64,000 nucleotides of DNA from positions 62,001 to 126,000 of the forward strand of contig JAMCYH010000130.1 in NCBI GenBank assembly GCA_023474025.1, given 5' to 3'. Of the stretch, positions 18,912 through 26,575 are shown piece after piece. Positions within the stretch are counted from its first letter, which is position 1. The number at the start of each line of letters is the position of its first letter. Under the pieces are notes generated by a model, which worked only from the letters and a program-made list of their open reading frames with translations, did no database searches and was not told where the DNA came from. The translations under genes and the position numbers were made by a program. The stretch is from Deltaproteobacteria bacterium (lineage in GTDB: Bacteria; Desulfobacterota; Desulfomonilia; Desulfomonilales; Desulfomonilaceae).

Positions 18912-19178
18912 ATGGATTGGCAATTACTCATAAGTTTCGGAGTTCTGGCGTTTGCTGTAGGAGGTTTCTTTTTTCTGGCGCAGACGCTATGGTCGATATG
19001 GCAGATCAACGGTTGGATGAACGGATTGAGCAAAACCCTCGATGAAAGCCCTCCGTCAAGCGGCGGTCAGCGTAGAGATTGGGAAGATGACGCCTGCTAT
19101 CGCGAGTGTATGGAACGCCGATTTTCGGGTGCCGGAAATCAATATGCCCACTGTGCGGCCGAATGCGGACTTCGATAA
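18912..19178 (+). CDS. Small membrane-anchored protein with twin CX3C motif
   Basis: 88 residues with a strong GGAGG six bases before the ATG. One transmembrane helix at residues ~5-30 (aromatic- and Gly-rich), then a polar linker with SPPSSGG, and a C-terminal segment with four cysteines arranged C62-x3-C66-x14-C81-x3-C85. Twin CX3C pairs of this kind form disulfide-linked helical hairpins in small Tim and CHCH proteins; here the likeness is probably convergent. If the cysteine tail is periplasmic it could form two disulfides; if cytoplasmic it could bind metal. I know no named family for it. Confidence 0.75.
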   Translation: MDWQLLISFGVLAFAVGGFFFLAQTLWSIWQINGWMNGLSKTLDESPPSSGGQRRDWEDDACYRECMERRFSGAGNQYAHCAAECGLR

Positions 19179-19609
19179 AAAGTTGGTTCGCTCCGGATCG
19201 TTGCAAGACATTCTTGGACGGTACGCTCTTAATAGGTATCATCAAACCAGCCGTTATGAACCATGTAACCAAGATATAGGCTTTTGTTTCTAATATAGGT
19301 TTTTTTGCGGGGGGGGAAGAATAATTCCTCCATTCTTGGATCAAATTGGTTCATAATAGGTCTAATTTTATAGAAAGGCTTGTGATTCAGTGATTACAAA
19401 GATTTTAAAGACTTCAGATGGATCGGTTCTGTTTTGTTAATTCAAAGTCTTATAAATCCTGCTGGACATTTCCTTCGCATCCCGAGAGGCTGCAAAAATC
19501 ATATTAGCCTAATCAGTCACTTGGTCCCGAATTTCCGGCGCTCAATTTGAAACGTCGAGTAGGGTGAAATTTTAGAGCTAATTCCTATAAAGGTTCAAAG
19601 AGAAAGAAG
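19179..19609. other. Non-coding gap, nothing recognised
   Basis: 430 bases, fairly A+T-rich, with a run TTTTTTGCGGGGGGGG around 19300-19317 and no convincing open frame or stem-loop terminator. Presumably contains the promoter of the gene at 19610. Confidence 0.4.
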
Positions 19610-19951
19610 ATGGTAATGATTGAAACTGAAGATAACGAGGGACGATTAAGAAAACGCTCTGTTAAAGACATTCATGCTGATCTGCACGCTGCGCTCGAGG
19701 CTGCCGGTTTATGGGGTCACCTCGATTATTTCGAGATCGCCATTGCAAAGAAGAAGACGGAAAACTTCTTGTTTCCTAATTTTGATTGGCTTTCATGTTC
19801 TCCTGTTACTAGTGGAGGAGGGGGTCATTGCATCCATATCGGGACTGTTACCAAGGGTCGATACTCTTTGATCTTTGTGGGTAAGACTTCTGAAGGATTC
19901 GCAGCCGCATGTGAAGTCTCCAACATGTGCGCCAAAGAGTTGAGAGCTTAA
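19610..19951 (+). CDS. Hypothetical protein, 113 residues
   Basis: The frame begins MVMIETEDNEGRLRKRSV with AGAGAAAGAAG just upstream. The protein is soluble, with a helical N-terminal half and a C-terminal half containing a glycine run before CIHIGTV. No signal peptide or membrane segment. I do not recognise a family. It stands alone between non-coding stretches. Called a gene because of its balanced composition and plausible ribosome-binding site; moderate certainty only. Confidence 0.5.
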   Translation: MVMIETEDNEGRLRKRSVKDIHADLHAALEAAGLWGHLDYFEIAIAKKKTENFLFPNFDWLSCSPVTSGGGGHCIHIGTVTKGRYSLIFVGKTSEGFAAACEVSNMCAKELRA

Positions 19952-20117
19952 CTCGAGAAACCCGCTTCTACTATAATTAAAGGCGATAGCCTAAAATTGA
20001 AACAAACGACACACAAGGGGTAGGGCCAAGCGTGAAGCACTTGTTGTGAATCGACACGGTGGGCTTATAAGAGACACTCAATTATAAATTAACTGCCAAG
20101 ACAAGAAAAAACGATTT

Positions 20118-21002
20118 TTACATTTTGATGGATAAAAACTCAGACGCGTTACGCTCGAGGATGCCTACGAGAAAATCATCGGTTAGTTGAAGCGCTTCCA
20201 ACTGACGGATCTCTGTGTCCCAGGCGTAAGGTATATTCGGAAAATCTGTTCCAAACATGACCCGATTCGATCGGAGGTCCAATAATTTCGGATACCTGAA
20301 ATTTGGGACATATTTCACGAGAACCATTGCCGTATCGACCCACAGGTTATCGTAACATTCCAACAACCGCCTGTACTGATCGAATTCGTCTGCGCCGATG
20401 TGAGGCACGCAAATTTTCAGGCTGGGATAATTTATCAGAATGCGCTCCAGCTTTTCTGCCTTGCATGTCTCGTAAGGATCTCGTTTGTAAAGATAATCTG
20501 GATTCTTTGGCTCCCGTCCCACGTGCATGATCAATGGCCTGTTGTGATCAGCGCAACATTCATATATTTCATACATTACTGAGTCATCCATGGCGAAATA
20601 TTGGACATGGGCATGGAGCTTTACTCCTGTGAGCCCCATTTGAAAGGCCTCCTTTAAAATGTCTACTGCATTTTTTTCACCGGGGAAGACAGTAGCTGTA
20701 CCGATCAGCTGAGGATGATCCCGACATAGTCCAGCCATATATCGGTTTAATTGGCGAGCCATGCCCGGTTTATGAGCGTAATGCAATCCCAGGACGCGGG
20801 CTACACCTCTGGAGGTAAGGAATTCGATTATTTGGGAAGATGTCAGTTTGTAACGGATAGGCCACGCGAACTGGTCAAACCACCGCCAGATTGCCTGAAA
20901 AATCGGATCGGGAAACAGATGCACATGCGCGTCTACAACCGTTTCAAAACGGCCCGGTAATCGCTTCTGTTCCAGATCATCCAATGCTCTACAGCTACTC
21001 AT
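20118..21002 (-). CDS. Amidohydrolase 2-family metal-dependent hydrolase
   Basis: About 294 residues from the ATG at 21002 (a TTG at 21014 would add four). TIM-barrel amidohydrolase motifs in order: VVDAHVHLFPD (metal-binding HxH), GVKLHAHVQ, IMHVGREP, ICVPHIGADE and MFGTDFPNIP (the catalytic/metal aspartate). This family includes decarboxylases (ACMSD, resorcylate) and hydrolases acting on C-C or C-N bonds; substrate not determinable. It lies 42 bases downstream of the DUF1638 gene on the same strand, so the two are probably one operon. Confidence 0.85.
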   Translation of the reverse strand: MSSCRALDDLEQKRLPGRFETVVDAHVHLFPDPIFQAIWRWFDQFAWPIRYKLTSSQIIEFLTSRGVARVLGLHYAHKPGMARQLNRYMAGLCRDHPQLIGTATVFPGEKNAVDILKEAFQMGLTGVKLHAHVQYFAMDDSVMYEIYECCADHNRPLIMHVGREPKNPDYLYKRDPYETCKAEKLERILINYPSLKICVPHIGADEFDQYRRLLECYDNLWVDTAMVLVKYVPNFRYPKLLDLRSNRVMFGTDFPNIPYAWDTEIRQLEALQLTDDFLVGILERNASEFLSIKM

Positions 21003-21044
21003 ATATACCCACAATTGCCAGCTTACGGTCTTCCACTATGAAAA

Positions 21045-21839
21045 TCAATGCTTTCCGATTTGATTGGATTGGTCCAGCCCGTCTTTAACAAAGCCCTTAA
21101 CCTGCTCCCAGTTCTTTTCGAGAATCTCCAGCGACCCATGTCTTACTTCACTTCGAAGGCCATAGATGTCATTGAATTCCCGGACATTCGCCATCATTTC
21201 GTCTTCACCCATGACGGGGGTAGGCAAGAGAAGACTTCTCTGATAATTGGCCATGAGACGTTTGGACATAGCCAAGTCTTTGTCGCCACAAATATTTTTG
21301 TGGATCAAGTCCTTCCAGTGGCGAGTAAAGCCGGAATTCATAAAGAACGTGCCTGCCTGTTTGCATTGTTCCTCGTAATAATTCTCGCGTCCACCTATTA
21401 TAAGACCAACGCAGTCATCAACATGATTAAAGGTTTCCTTAGGCAGGAAAACCGGTAGGCCGGCGTTGGCGAAGAGTTCATCGGGTTGGTCAAGAGCGTT
21501 ACCGCACAAACCGTAGCCAAGGAAAATGATGTCAACATAGTGAGCCATCTCAAAAACCGCTTTGACCACCGTATCTCGAAGTTTCTTTATTACAGAGTGG
21601 AGGCCTAATTCCATGACACGCACAAGAACTTCGAGTCGATCGGACAACTCTGGAGAATACTCGCCTAAATAAAGAATTGTTTCAGGCTCAGATCCGCTAT
21701 TTTGCCCCAGGGCTTCTATAATGCCTTCAGAGTAATGGTCACGAAGTACTGTTATACTCGTTACGTCCGGGTCCTTCACAAGAAGATGAGAAAACTCCAA
21801 TTCCAAGATTTGACATGTTATTATACCGATGGTAGGCAT
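21045..21839 (-). CDS. DUF1638 domain protein
   Basis: 264 residues; GGAG lies eight bases before the ATG. Pattern features of DUF1638 are visible: IGIITCQILELEF at the start, the glycine-rich FLGYGLCGNAL motif near residue 107, and DDCVGLIIGGRENYYEE with a later GTFFMNSGFTRHW. DUF1638 proteins are of unresolved function and often occur with corrinoid methyltransferase genes; none is seen here, where the partner is an amidohydrolase. Start of a probable two-gene operon; its promoter region overlaps the divergent upstream region of the nuclease gene at 21960. Confidence 0.85.
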   Translation of the reverse strand: MPTIGIITCQILELEFSHLLVKDPDVTSITVLRDHYSEGIIEALGQNSGSEPETILYLGEYSPELSDRLEVLVRVMELGLHSVIKKLRDTVVKAVFEMAHYVDIIFLGYGLCGNALDQPDELFANAGLPVFLPKETFNHVDDCVGLIIGGRENYYEEQCKQAGTFFMNSGFTRHWKDLIHKNICGDKDLAMSKRLMANYQRSLLLPTPVMGEDEMMANVREFNDIYGLRSEVRHGSLEILEKNWEQVKGFVKDGLDQSNQIGKH

Positions 21840-21959
21840 TCCGTAGTTCTCCGGATGGACGCGATTGGTCGAGACTCAATTAAAGTATACCAGCGACCGG
21901 GTTTTGCAAGGAACACTATTATCTCAACGATTGATCGTAAAATTGACTGGAGGAGTATC

Positions 21960-22511
21960 ATGAAATCTCGGGTTACACGTGCGATCACAATTATTACCTC
22001 GCTGCTGATATTGACGCCTTGTTGGAACTGTTGTGGAAAGGAGTTAATTCTAAACAATACACCTGTCCAAGTCTATTTTAGTCCGGAAGGCGGATGTACC
22101 AAAGCTATTGTTAATGAAATAGACTCGGCCAAATCGGAGGTGCTGGTTCAGGCCTATTCTTTCACTTCCAGAGCCATTGCTAAAGCGCTGTTGGCTGCCC
22201 ACAAGAGAGGGATTGATGTCGAGGTCATTCTTGATGGAACGCAGGTGGCTGAGAAATATAACCCGGCTAAATTTTTGACTCATTCTGGAATTCCTGCCTT
22301 TGTTGATGGTCAACACACAATCGCTCATAATAAGATTATGATCATAGACAGGAATACAGTGATCACAGGTTCTTTCAACTTTACCAATGCTGCTGAACAT
22401 AAGAATGCGGAGAATTTAATTATTATCAAATCCAGAGAGCTTGCCGAATTGTATCTGGAAAACTGGAAAAATCACCGAAAACATTCAGAGCAGTATAGAA
22501 CGCTAAACTAG
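21960..22511 (+). CDS. Secreted phospholipase-D-family nuclease (Nuc-like)
   Basis: 183 residues from the ATG at 21960 with GGAGGAG upstream; a longer frame from 21702 runs antisense through the DUF1638 gene and is rejected. Residues ~8-20 form a signal peptide and a cysteine-rich stretch follows (C21, C24, C25), possibly a lipoprotein site. One HKD motif is present: H123-x-K125-x4-D130, followed by the GSFNFTNAAEHKNAEN pattern of the Nuc subfamily. Single-HKD proteins of this size act as homodimers and cleave DNA (as Salmonella Nuc), probably in the periplasm or outside. Confidence 0.88.
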   Translation: MKSRVTRAITIITSLLILTPCWNCCGKELILNNTPVQVYFSPEGGCTKAIVNEIDSAKSEVLVQAYSFTSRAIAKALLAAHKRGIDVEVILDGTQVAEKYNPAKFLTHSGIPAFVDGQHTIAHNKIMIIDRNTVITGSFNFTNAAEHKNAENLIIIKSRELAELYLENWKNHRKHSEQYRTLN

Positions 22512-22636
22512 ATTGCGCACTGAGATAATAAATTATTTATATACGGTACGTGCCATGTTCCGGGAAGGGTCGAACTCGACAAAATGCGGTATGTCAGGTC
22601 GACGGATGGTGGTAAATCGGCAATAAAAAAATTTAA

Positions 22637-22763
22637 CCCGTTTCAGCATCGATTAGTTGCAATTCCTTGTCGATCTGAAACGGGTATTCGAAGTTTATAT
22701 AAATTTGCCCATCTCAAAACCAGCCTTCGTTTGCAAATTATTTAGTTAATTCCGGAGATGGGC
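22637..22763. other. Structured intergenic region with two long stem-loops
   Basis: First element: CCCGTTTCAG-(c)-ATCGA at 22637-22652 pairs with TCGATCTGAAACGGG at 22670-22684, 15 pairs with one bulge and a 17-base loop. Second: GCCCATCTC (22707-22715) pairs with GAGATGGGC (22755-22763), 9 pairs; inside it AAATTTGC/GCAAATT can also pair. Neither has a following T-run. It lies in the 292-base gap between the convergent nuclease gene and the small minus-strand gene at 22804. Could be a small RNA, a processed 3' end or a palindromic repeat. Confidence 0.5.
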
Positions 22764-22803
22764 TGGCGCGTCAATTTTGCCTGTACTATCAATGACCTTC
22801 TTA

Positions 22804-23013
22804 CTAATGCGCTCCCCTACCACAGAAAGGTGAATCAGCGAATTCAGGGGTATTGCATATTACAGATCTAACCCTATCTCTATGAGACGCTACCCATCTT
22901 GCAAAGTCATCTTCTTCCGGCCATACCTCTATGTTGGGCCTGTAATTTAGATCATCCATTCTCTGCCCAATGCCCTCGTTTATATTTGCTACGAATTCAC
23001 GTGTTGCGCTCAT
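22804..23013 (-). CDS. Small hypothetical protein, 69 residues
   Basis: GGAGG eight bases before the ATG supports translation. Soluble and acidic, with MSATREFVANINEGIGQRMDD at the N-terminus and two cysteines near the end (VICNTPEF...SPFCGRG). No family recognised. It ends close to the stem-loop region at 22707-22763. Confidence 0.6.
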   Translation of the reverse strand: MSATREFVANINEGIGQRMDDLNYRPNIEVWPEEDDFARWVASHRDRVRSVICNTPEFADSPFCGRGAH

Positions 23014-23159
23014 TGTATATTTCCTCCGTGTCCCGAGATATTTTCTCTTTCATAACCACTTAGATGCCGAAGTGTAAAAGAAGGTTCTCATTTCGTTAAA
23101 ATTTTGTTTGTCCGTACTTAAATCTCTAATTATACGGAAATCGGCCATAATCTTCCTTT

Positions 23160-23699
23160 GAAATCCATGAACCTGAACCGAACTTTCAAGCAGTTTAAGC
23201 CCTGTTAATCGCAAATTCCGGCGTTTTTGAGCCGACTTCCCCGGTGAGACAGGTCTAGTTTCTGGCTTTAAACCAGGGAGTTCAATTTATGATTGGAACT
23301 GAAGTAATTGACCTCACTTTGGAAGGGGGCTCTCCAGTTGTTAAGATCCGATATCGCGACAGAAATGTTGAGTGGGCAAAGCCTCAAAGACTGGTTAATT
23401 CTGCTGGTGTAGACGCTTTTAATTTAGCCGGAATGGTTGATGCTGGTTTCCCTCTCAAAACCGCTTTTATTCGAGACGATTCCATGAAATTTCGCAGAGG
23501 GGCGTGTCAGGAATTACATTGCAACGGTACAAATATTCATGCCAGGCCTGAAAGCTTGCGATTTGACGCCAAATTTTGGTGGTCTTCAGGCAGGGCGGGG
23601 CGCCTATGCGACAAAAGGATTCACCTGGTAGGAATTGATAGTCCCGGCTTCACGTCTGGGCCTGCTATCGCCAGGTATGTCTGCGAAGATTTCTTTTAG
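23160..23699 (+). pseudogene. Decayed FAD-dependent oxidoreductase (LhgO/DAO-like) fragment
   Basis: In one reading frame from about 23160 the translation resembles the middle and end of L-2-hydroxyglutarate-oxidase/glycine-oxidase-type flavoproteins: a stretch with EPNFQAV then stop (TAA 23196), ALLIANSGVFEPTSPV then stop (TAG 23256), ALNQGVQFMIGTEV, LVNSAGVDAFNLAGMV, and at the end HLVGIDSPGFTSGPAIARYV. The last two are the conserved FAD-domain motifs of that family. The N-terminal FAD-binding part is missing, the segment between the two motifs is far too short, and two in-frame stops interrupt it. The 136-codon open frame from 23289 is therefore most likely residue of a dead gene. Confidence 0.7.
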
Positions 23700-23836
23700 C
23701 CTATATTAAGATGTTTATGATGAGAACCAAAATTTAATTAGCTTGTCGTTAACGTAATGAAGGCAAGATTCACCAGAAGTGAGTCTTTCGTGACAACACA
23801 AGTCTACGCAAATTATTAAAGAAAGGGGATTAGTTT

Positions 23837-24748
23837 ATGATGATTAAGAGGCTTTCAGTCTGTATTCTGATGTTTTGCGCGGGCATTCTTTGCCTGAATG
23901 TTGTTACTGAACGGGCAGCTTTGGCGGAGGACAACATCACTTCCACCATAAAGGTCACTCCAAAGAAAAAGCTTACCGACGCAGAGTACAGGGCGCTTTC
24001 CGAAGCGGCTGGTCGGATTCTGACCCATGTGCATATGGCTCGTCAGGACATACGAAACAATGACCTTGAGGCTGCAAAACAGGATGTGAACAAGGGATTG
24101 ACTCTAGTCAAGATCATTGAGAATGCGGCTCCTACGTACGATGTTGACGCTACCATAAAATCTGGAGATACAACTTACACAGATAAGCGGACCATTGAAA
24201 AATTGATTGTGCCTGTTTATTCGGAAATGGATGAATCAGAGTCGGTGCTTTTTCCAATAAAACAGGCCAAGAAAGAAGCGGCCGCTCAGGCTGCGGCAAA
24301 GAATTCCTCTTCCCCAATGGACATAGATTTTATATTTACCAAGGCTTCTCTTGACGTAAGAGGCGCTAAAACCGATCTGCAAAAAGCGCTTGAATCTCTG
24401 GACAACAAGGATGGCGCCGCTGCTAATCAAAGTCTGGCTGATATTCAGAACAGACTGGTTGTTTTTGAATATGACGAATGGGACGCTCCCATCGTTAGAG
24501 CCAGGTCAGACTTGTGGGAGGCATTCAGAAGTGTGGAAAACAAGGAATGGGGAGGAGCGAAAGCCTACATTAAAGATGCCGGTGAAAGCCTTAGGGTCCT
24601 CAAAGAGAGGGGTGGCAAAGAAGTTTCCGACAAAGTGAAGGCGATGACAGACCAGTTTTCAGCTCTAAACAAGAAACTTGATGAAAAAAAAGACAGTGCG
24701 AAAACTGATATTCTTTCACTTTGGGATAAGCTCACCAAAGGTCTGTAA
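23837..24748 (+). CDS. YfdX-family periplasmic protein
   Basis: 303 residues; AAAGGGG lies upstream of the double ATG. Signal peptide at residues 1-~30 (cleavage near RAALAED). The mature part is helical and charged with two similar segments: LSEAAGRILTHVHMARQDIR...DLEAAKQDVNKGLTLVKII, and later FIFTKASLDVRGAKTDLQKALESL...SLADIQNRLVV, matching the YfdX domain. YfdX proteins are periplasmic, linked in enterobacteria to acid and drug stress, exact role unknown. The length is longer than E. coli YfdX (~210), with an alanine-rich linker (KKEAAAQAAAKNSSSP) between halves. Stands alone. Confidence 0.85.
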   Translation: MMIKRLSVCILMFCAGILCLNVVTERAALAEDNITSTIKVTPKKKLTDAEYRALSEAAGRILTHVHMARQDIRNNDLEAAKQDVNKGLTLVKIIENAAPTYDVDATIKSGDTTYTDKRTIEKLIVPVYSEMDESESVLFPIKQAKKEAAAQAAAKNSSSPMDIDFIFTKASLDVRGAKTDLQKALESLDNKDGAAANQSLADIQNRLVVFEYDEWDAPIVRARSDLWEAFRSVENKEWGGAKAYIKDAGESLRVLKERGGKEVSDKVKAMTDQFSALNKKLDEKKDSAKTDILSLWDKLTKGL

Positions 24749-24820
24749 ATTGAACTTATTGAGATTTTTAATTAAATTTAATCTTATTTCTATCAACAAT
24801 TAGTTTAGTCCGCACATCGA

Positions 24821-24855
24821 GGTTCCCATGGTTATTAAGGTTAATCATGGGGACC
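24821..24855 (+). other. 14-bp hairpin after yfdX-like gene
   Basis: GGTTCCCATG (24821-24830) pairs with CATGGGGACC (24846-24855), continued by GTTA/TAAT, leaving a 7-base loop; two pairs are G-U in RNA. No T-run follows on either strand, so it is not a standard terminator. It is in the 311-base gap between the YfdX gene and the DUF362 gene, which holds no other feature I can support. Confidence 0.45.
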
Positions 24856-25059
24856 AATCCAAAATTCAAATCCATATTTTTTAGTAGACAAATGCGGGGA
24901 TGTTTCGTAAACCTTATGAATAATTGCTGAAAGGGCGCTTCAAATCCGTAAAGTTCTTTAGCATACAAGATGTAAAAATCTTTGCCGCCATATTTCATTC
25001 GTTTAATCCGTCCCTTGTCAGAAAAATGGCTCGTGGTGCCTGAAGATTAGAGGAAAAAC

Positions 25060-26376
25060 ATGGAAAAACATGTAGTTGGAATCTCTCAATACATAGCTCC
25101 CGTAGATTCAGTCCGGGAGGTTGTTAAATTGGCCGGTGGACTAAGCAAAGTTCCTAAGACAGCCAAAGTTTTCATTAAACCCAATATTGTGTTTTGGAGT
25201 AAGTCCGTTTCTTTTCCTAAGTGGGGTGTAATAACAACATCAAGAGTTATGGCTGACGTGGTGAAACTACTCGTTGAGCATGGAATAAACGATATAACTA
25301 TTGGCGAAGGGACTGTAGTGCTAGATCCCAAGGACAAAGAAACTCAGGAAGACGCGTATCAAAAACTTGGTTACAGGTCATTGGAAAAACAATACGGAGT
25401 GAAGTGCGTCAATGTCTTCGATCGCCCATTTGAAAAGGTAGATCTGGGTGACAATGTGTCCCTTAACTTTAACAAGGATATTCTGGACAGTGATCTCGTA
25501 GTTGATCTTCCGGTGCTCAAAACTCATGCACAGACAGTAGTGAGTTTGGGGATCAAAAATCTCAAAGGAACCATTGACATAAAGTCTCGAAAGAAGTGCC
25601 ACAATGTGGATGGGGATCGGGACCTAAATTTCTATGTCTCGAAGCTATGCAACAATTTTCCCAACATTCTAACCATCATTGATGGGATCTATTCAAATGA
25701 ACGAGGCCCTGCTTTTGAGCACCGGAAGATCAACTACGATCTATTGGTCGCTTCCTGGGATGTTTTATCAGCCGATTTTGTCGGCTCGACTATATTAGGG
25801 CATTCTCCGGACCAGGTCCCTCATCTTGCGCATGCCGCGCGATTCCGTTCACGGCCCATGGACATGACTGATATAAACATTCAAGGGCTCGAACTTGAAT
25901 CAGTTGCATCGTTTCACAATCATACATTTCCTTATACAGAAGACAATTCACTTCCTTTATCCATGGCTAAGATGGGAATTAGCGGGATAACTTATCCAAA
26001 ATATGACTCCAGTCTTTGTACTTACTGTTCACTTCTTACCGGAGCAGTGCTGGCTTCAATAGCCATGTCATGGAAAGGATCACCCTGGCCGAATGTCGAA
26101 GTACTGACAGGGAAATTGATGAAACCTACTCCAGGGAAAAAATCCATACTTGTCGGAAAATGTCTTTTTGAAGCTCACAAAAAGAATCCTGACCTCAAAG
26201 ATGCCATTTTTGTCAAGACATGTCCCCCAGATCCCGGGAAAATAATTGAAGCGCTGAATCAGAGTGGGGTGGCGTTGGAACCATCGATACTGCTGAATTT
26301 GGACCAATTCCCCGCGTTGTTCATGAAGAAATACGCTAACAAACCCGAATTCGACGAATCGTTTTACAAAATTTAG
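25060..26376 (+). CDS. DUF362 domain protein
   Basis: 438 residues; GAGG lies six bases before the ATG. DUF362 features: KVFIKPNIVFW in the N-terminal part, GINDITIGEGTV, a long conserved core with VVDLPVLKTHAQTVVSLGIKNLKGT near residue 150, and LTIIDGIYSNERGPAFEH. The C-terminal ferredoxin domain of many DUF362 proteins is absent; instead there is a domain with CTYCSLLTGAVLASIA and PTPGKKSILVGKCLFEAHKKNP. Function of the family is unresolved; members are frequent in anaerobes. Single gene, promoter presumably in the gap before it. Confidence 0.85.
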   Translation: MEKHVVGISQYIAPVDSVREVVKLAGGLSKVPKTAKVFIKPNIVFWSKSVSFPKWGVITTSRVMADVVKLLVEHGINDITIGEGTVVLDPKDKETQEDAYQKLGYRSLEKQYGVKCVNVFDRPFEKVDLGDNVSLNFNKDILDSDLVVDLPVLKTHAQTVVSLGIKNLKGTIDIKSRKKCHNVDGDRDLNFYVSKLCNNFPNILTIIDGIYSNERGPAFEHRKINYDLLVASWDVLSADFVGSTILGHSPDQVPHLAHAARFRSRPMDMTDINIQGLELESVASFHNHTFPYTEDNSLPLSMAKMGISGITYPKYDSSLCTYCSLLTGAVLASIAMSWKGSPWPNVEVLTGKLMKPTPGKKSILVGKCLFEAHKKNPDLKDAIFVKTCPPDPGKIIEALNQSGVALEPSILLNLDQFPALFMKKYANKPEFDESFYKI

Positions 26377-26575
26377 ACTTGGATTTAATCCGCGAGTTGT
26401 TACGAAATTTATTGTGGTAATTAATTTTGAAATTTGTTGACTTTAGAGTCAATCTCGATAGGATTGATTGACTAATTCTATCTACTTTCGTTTCTGTTTC
26501 TATCAGTCACAATAAGACCAAATCTGCTCGGCAGAACTTGAGAAGAAGTATTATCACAATTCAAGGAGTTTCAAG

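Noticed and set aside
21702-21959. 5' extension of the PLD nuclease frame
   Set aside because: Antisense to the DUF1638 gene; the ATG at 21960 has GGAGGAG and starts a signal peptide.
24768-24998. 76-codon minus-strand frame between YfdX and DUF362 genes
   Set aside because: Weak start context, A+T-driven composition, and it crosses the hairpin at 24821-24855.
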